DNA from: Desmodesmus armatus
Taxonomy: Eukaryota; Chlorophyta; Chlorophyceae; Sphaeropleales; Scenedesmaceae
Direction: 5' to 3'
Assembly: GCA_007449985.2 (NCBI GenBank)
Contig: VIIQ02000625.1
Location: 62,001 to 126,000, forward strand
Length of the DNA: 64,000 nt
Made by a program: the position numbers and the translations under genes. Below the pieces are notes generated by a model. That model had not been told where the DNA came from. It did not search any database and saw nothing but the letters and a program-made list of their open reading frames with translations. Positions 59,814-64,000 of this stretch are shown one piece after another. How positions within the stretch are numbered: the first letter of the stretch is position 1; the number at the start of each line of letters is the position of its first letter.

Positions 59814-60317
59814 AGCTGCCTGCTGTTGCTCTGCTGGCCTCTTCAGGACTGTAGAGGTGCTGCTTTGCACTGATTCGAACACCCACAGGACAGTACAACG
59901 ACCTTGCAGAACGCACACAGAAGGATCCAGTGAGGGAAGGGAGAGGTTTGCAGCTGTCCAACCAGATCACACCGGTGAAAAGTATAGCAGAGGGGCAGCT
60001 GATCAGCACAGACTCCAGCAGCGCGGTCTGGATGACATGTAGAAAAGGAATCACGACCAAACATGGAAGTCAACAAAATGACATGACTGGTGTTTGGTGA
60101 TCAACGGTCTAGCCAAGTCTGCAGCAGATCTCAGGCCGGATGCATGAATCGCGGTGAGTGTTTAGTTGAAGCTGAATGCGCATCAGTGCGCACCGGTGTC
60201 GAGTCAAAGACAGGCATTGCTGCCGTGGCACTGCCCAATCCTCCTTGGATAGCGCATAAGTCGCGTCGGGCCTCCAAAATCACGCATCGACTCAACACAA
60301 ACTTGTGAACGGCTGCG
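59814..60317. promoter_or_regulatory. Divergent promoter region
   Basis: The 504 bases separate the ATGs of the RAB5IF-like gene (-) and the acidic single-pass protein gene (+). No TATA box or named element is clear. Confidence 0.4.
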
Positions 60318-61723
60318 ATGACCCAACTGGGGTCGGACGGCGACGATTGGGAGATTTTACAGCATCATCACGATGTGCTCTCCGGGTCTGATACGGAGCC
60401 AACCAGCGAGGGTGAAAGCGAATCCAGGGCAGCAGGCGCTGTAATTGAGGCCCTGGAGGAGACGCCCCAGGCCAATCTGCAGGTAAACGCATGATCTGCT
60501 GCTGCTGCTGTTGCAGCCCAAGCTGAGGTCGCTGACCCTAATCCGCGGTTTTCCACTGTCCACTAGGGCATATCGCTGGGATCACTTCCCCAGTTCCTTG
60601 GTGGCTGGTACGGGTCGAGCCCTCCAGCTGCTGGCAGGACTTTCAGTGTGGACCTCAGCCAGGTCAGCACCCCTGACCCAACCCCGCCATCCCAGCCAGG
60701 CAGCCCCGCTGCTGGCGTGGATACAGTCGCATCCGACGACTTCGAGGATCCACTCGAGGACCTATCAGCAGCACAGGCCCCAGCTGACACCGAGGAGCAG
60801 CAGGGAGCACTGCCCGCTGCCGCGCCTGCAGCCCCACTGAGCAGCAGCAACAGCACAGCAGGTCCATCAGGCGAGGCCATTCCTCCCACAACTGGCAACA
60901 CACCCGTGTGTCAGGCCGGCCATGCAGCACGGTACTGCCTCCTGTCGGCTGCAGCACTGGCCACGTTGCTGCTGCTGCTCGCATGCAGCACTGGCAGCCC
61001 CACCCCCATGACTGCCAGCACTGTCCAGGCCATGGGAGCAGCACCTGCCTGGCACACCACCTCTACAGACAGCTACAGGCCCGTTGGTGGCCACATGTAC
61101 CAAGGCTCTATCAGCTGGGCAGCAGTGCCTGCAGCTCCTGCAGCCCCTCCTGCAAGTGCTGATGGCAGCGGCAGTACCGCAGGGCGCACGCAGCCTGTCG
61201 TGCTGCCTTGGTGGTTGCGTGATGAGGCTGGCTCTGCTCTGAGGCGTGGGCCACATGGTAAGACCCTTGGCTTGAAGCCGCTGGCGAATATAGTGCACGC
61301 CCTGCCTTGAATTGTGAAGCCGCTGCAGAAACTTGGAACGCAAACGATCATGTGGTGAAACTGAATGGTTGATTGCACAGACTTGACCTTGCCAGTGCCC
61401 TAAACGTACGTCAGGTACCTGCAGCCAGCAAAGGGACACTTTGCAACATGGGTGTCACCCAAGAGGGGTCAATGAGGTCATATTGAAAGTGCAGGCGCAG
61501 AGATTGAGCTGGCTTCAGTGTTACAAGTCATGTGGCACGAGACGGTGCTGCCTGGCACAGTTTGGGTCCAGAGTCAGCTAAGTCCAGCTGCTTGGTGAAA
61601 CTGGCTTGTGCTCTCATAAATCTCAACGCATGTGTTGCTCCGCCTTGCTGTTTGCGACTGCTGCTCGCAGGAGCACCTGAAAAACTGCCCTTGCTGCCCC
61701 ACAGTGGCACCGTGCCAACATGA
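60318..61723 (+). CDS. Acidic single-pass protein with ATG8-interacting-like motif
   Basis: Exons 60318-60482, 60567-61257 and 61671-61723 (TGA) join in phase to 302 residues. The N-terminus, MTQLGSDGDDWEILQHHH, contains DDWEIL. That is acidic residues followed by W-x-x-L, the canonical AIM/LIR that binds ATG8 in selective autophagy. A long acidic Ser/Pro/Ala region (VASDDFEDPLEDL) leads to one hydrophobic helix, YCLLSAAALATLLLLLACS, at about residues 169-187, then a Ser/Ala/Pro-rich tail. A short motif near a cytosolic N-terminus plus one membrane span resembles the layout of plant ATG8-interacting proteins, but no homology is claimed. The last exon rests on phase and a short open end. Its stop overlaps another ATG (ATGA). 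Confidence 0.65.
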
Positions 61724-62194
61724 GTGCTTCACAGCGCCTGCGGCTGCACCTCTGGCTGCTGCACTGTGCTGCGCGCAACAGCAGCATCACACAAGGCCTT
61801 GGGCGTGGCCAGGTGAGAAGCTCAGGGTGCTGCAGCATCAGCAGGGGTACCCCCTTGAATTCGGCTCGCTACCTGCCATGATGCTTCGCCGAACCTGCAT
61901 AGCAGCATATACAGGAGCACATTGTAGCGGTGCATCAAAGTTTACCAAGAGCAGGGGATCAGCAGTTCCATCTGTTGGAACTGCAGCCAGCCTGCATGCA
62001 TAGCCCAGCCTTCACCACAGCCCCTTTTCAGGCGCTGCGCCCTTCTGTGTGACACAGTCCCATGTGTGCATGGGGCACACCGCGACATGGGTATTTCTAC
62101 GCGCTGTCATGCCAAGCTGCTTGGCACATGTCTTGCTGCTGAGCACATGACTGCGCTGTGCATGACACAGCGTCTCTTGCCCTGTGTCATGCAG

Positions 62195-62409
62195 GCTGCC
62201 GTCCCCTCTGTGGCCTCCACGCCCTTCATACCCATCCAGTTCTGGGCGGCATCAGCACGCCCACGTGCTGCACATGCCAGCCCCCAAACTCGTATGTGCC
62301 GTCCCTCTGGCACTACACAGCAGTGGCTGGCCTCTGCCAAGCCTGCAGGACACGAGTGCCTCTGTCCTGCAGCACCAGCCACGCCCATGCACCCCAGGGG
62401 GCCCAGTAG
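62195..62409 (+). CDS. Possible GATA-type zinc-finger exon
   Basis: After a CATGCAG acceptor at 62194, an open frame runs to TAG at 62409. It encodes CCTCQPPNSYVPSLW and then GLCQACRTRV, giving C-x2-C-x19-C-x2-C with Leu-Trp and Leu-Cys at the positions used in GATA fingers (typically LWR and LCNACG). The frame is phase-compatible with an upstream segment at 61671-61812 in one reading. Cys is common in shadow frames of TGC-rich DNA, and the finger lacks the usual Arg after Trp and the NACG, so chance is a real alternative. Confidence 0.35.
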
Positions 62410-64000
62410 CTCCCGCCCTCGCGGCACAATCTTGAAGGCCTGCAACGCAGCGCTCTGCTTCGCCTTCCGCTGCGAGGCATGCGCTGCAGCCAGCAACATC
62501 AGCTGTGCTGCAGCCGCACCTCAGCCAGTCGCACCCCCACCTGCGCCCACCCCTCCCTGGGGCGCCCTGCGCGCCATGGGCTTGTGCCGCTGCACCCTCA
62601 GCACTACACAAGAGCACACCTGCAGCGCCCATCGCTGCACCCCCTGCCAACACAGCATCAGCAACAGAAGGACGCAAGCTCAACACTCTCCAGCCAACCA
62701 GGGCTGTGCCTCCTTGTACCGCCCTCCCCTGCCTTGCCTCCTGCGGGCGGCCGGCGCCCAAACAGCACCATGATCGGCTTCAGGCCCCAGCAGCCCGCAG
62801 CACACCAGCACAATCCTGCAGCTCCTGCAGCCCGTACCAAGGCTTGGCCCAATGCCACAGCACGGCATCAGCAAGTGCTGGGGTCAGCTGGGGTTAGGGC
62901 TAGGCCAGGAGGACGCAGCGGCAAGCTGAATGGCCGTGCCCTTGCTATCGGCATGGCAAGGTGGGGTTGGCACCAGCCGACAGGCCGCGTAGGCGTCTGT
63001 GGGACCCCACCAAGCCTGCACGTGCTGCCGCCTGTCTCACAGAAGGGTGCAGGGGGTCGCAGCAGCAGCAGCGACAGCCCCCGCAGTGGCAGCACTGCAG
63101 GCCTGTCACTGCCAATGCTGCCCCAGTGGCTTGCACTGCTGCTGCCAACACACGGCAGCAGCTGCAGCCGCAGCAGCAGCCCGGGGGGAGTGACGCTGCG
63201 ATGCTTCCCCCAGTGACCCCCGGTGGCCTCACACTCCCCATGCTGCCTCCAGTATCCGAGGGTGAAGGCGGGCGCCAGGGAAGCTGTGCTGGCCGCAACC
63301 CCGGTCGGGCCATATCTGGTGCTGTTGCAAGCATGGAGGGTGCAGCAGGCCAGCATGCCACAGCAGCAGCAGGCCGTGCACCTGCTCAGCCCTGTTCCTG
63401 GCTGCACTGCAGTAAGAAGGCTGCAGCTTGCAACAATGCTAGGCAGGAGCTCAACAGTGGGGTCAGGGGAGTGCCCAGCGGCCTTGTGGAGCATCCTCGC
63501 CGCGGCGCTTGTGCAATGCACTGCGGTGCGGTGAGCGGGGACGCCGAGGCGTGCGGAAGCGTGTGTGTCAAGCGGTGTGCTGGCATGCCGGCTCTGTACG
63601 TAGCCATTCCTGCAGTGCCCAAGGGCCCTCACACAGCACCCAGGCCAGCTTCAAGGTCCCTCGGCTCCCAGTGAAGCCATCCCTATCCACAGCACCATCT
63701 ACAGTTGCAGCGGCAGGCCAGGGCCCCTGTCCCTGCCCAAGGGGCCTTAAATCCAGCTTCTTGGCGGCTGCAGCCCGTCCCTCTCCCAGCTGCCCAGGGA
63801 CCTCCAACCCCACAGGGACCCCGATGAGGACCACCCCAAGTACTGGCAGCCCCCTTCTGTCCTGCAGTGGCTGCGGCCGCACTCCCACTGTCACTCCAGC
63901 AGCCAAGGGCCCTCTACTCCCTTGGCTCGCCCTGCAGTGGCGGCAGCTGCTGCTGCTGCCTGCACTCCCACGCCAGCATGGCGCTGTTGATGCCTTCAGG
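62410..64000 (+). CDS. Low-complexity coding region, runs off window
   Basis: A Ser/Pro/Gly/Gln-rich plus-strand frame covers about 62750-63216 (RPNSTMIGFRPQQPAAHQH, then LHVLPPVSQKGAGGRSSSS). A second frame continues to 63674 with a similar motif (LPMLPPVSEGEGGRQ). The frames differ by one base and switch at a G6 run, 63183-63188. One more G would join them into a single open frame, as in other genes here. The segment 63675-64000 is Pro-rich and open in more than one frame. It may belong to the GATA-like exon upstream or be a separate gene. Function unknown; exon structure unresolved. Confidence 0.35.

Overview
The window looks like nuclear DNA of a green alga, most likely Chlorophyta near Chlamydomonadales. 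This is inferred from dense spliced genes with GT-AG introns, CAG/CTG-rich sequence, TGTAA-type poly(A) signals, plastid-targeted proteins (an early light-induced protein, plastid histidinol-phosphate aminotransferase, starch branching enzyme) and a CCCTAA telomere-type motif at base 1. No bacterial operon, virus, CRISPR array, rRNA or tRNA was recognised. All gene models below were built by eye: exon edges were accepted when splice sites, reading phase and family similarity agreed.

Layout. 1-15 telomere-like repeat; 281-4813 (+) succinate-semialdehyde dehydrogenase, 5' part missing. 6241-10385 (-) and 10736-14446 (+) form a head-to-head pair of paralogous secreted proteins of unknown function. 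15769-17225 (-) ELIP. 18129-21808 (+) ADP-ribosylglycohydrolase/J1-crystallin-like protein. 22156-23628 (+) small plastid membrane protein. 24825-27957 (+) BTB/POZ protein. 28838-31607 (-) HisC. 32182-36320 (+) long low-complexity tail-anchored protein. 36320-37892 (+) unknown spliced gene. 39733-43342 (-) secreted protein built of 65-67-residue repeats. 46042-56798 (-) starch branching enzyme with 16 exons. 57353-59813 (-) RAB5IF/OPTI-like membrane protein. 60318-61723 (+) acidic single-pass protein with an ATG8-interacting-like motif. 62195-64000 (+) weakly supported GATA-finger-like and low-complexity coding.

The genes do not form one pathway. They look like an ordinary nuclear gene neighbourhood mixing carbon storage, amino-acid synthesis, photoprotection and secreted proteins. 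Divergent pairs share short intergenic regions at 10386-10735, 17226-18128, 31608-32181 and 59814-60317.

The most unusual signal is architectural. In four unrelated genes (the dehydrogenase, the ADP-ribosylglycohydrolase, the branching enzyme and the RAB5IF homologue) introns hold extra tandem or near-tandem copies of the adjoining exon edge, usually with its splice site. Donor-edge copies lie downstream of the true donor and acceptor-edge copies upstream of the true acceptor. Copy number runs from one to twelve. Other genes in the same window lack this. Several genes also need one extra base, often in a homopolymer, to stay in frame, which suggests base-call deletions in the assembly.
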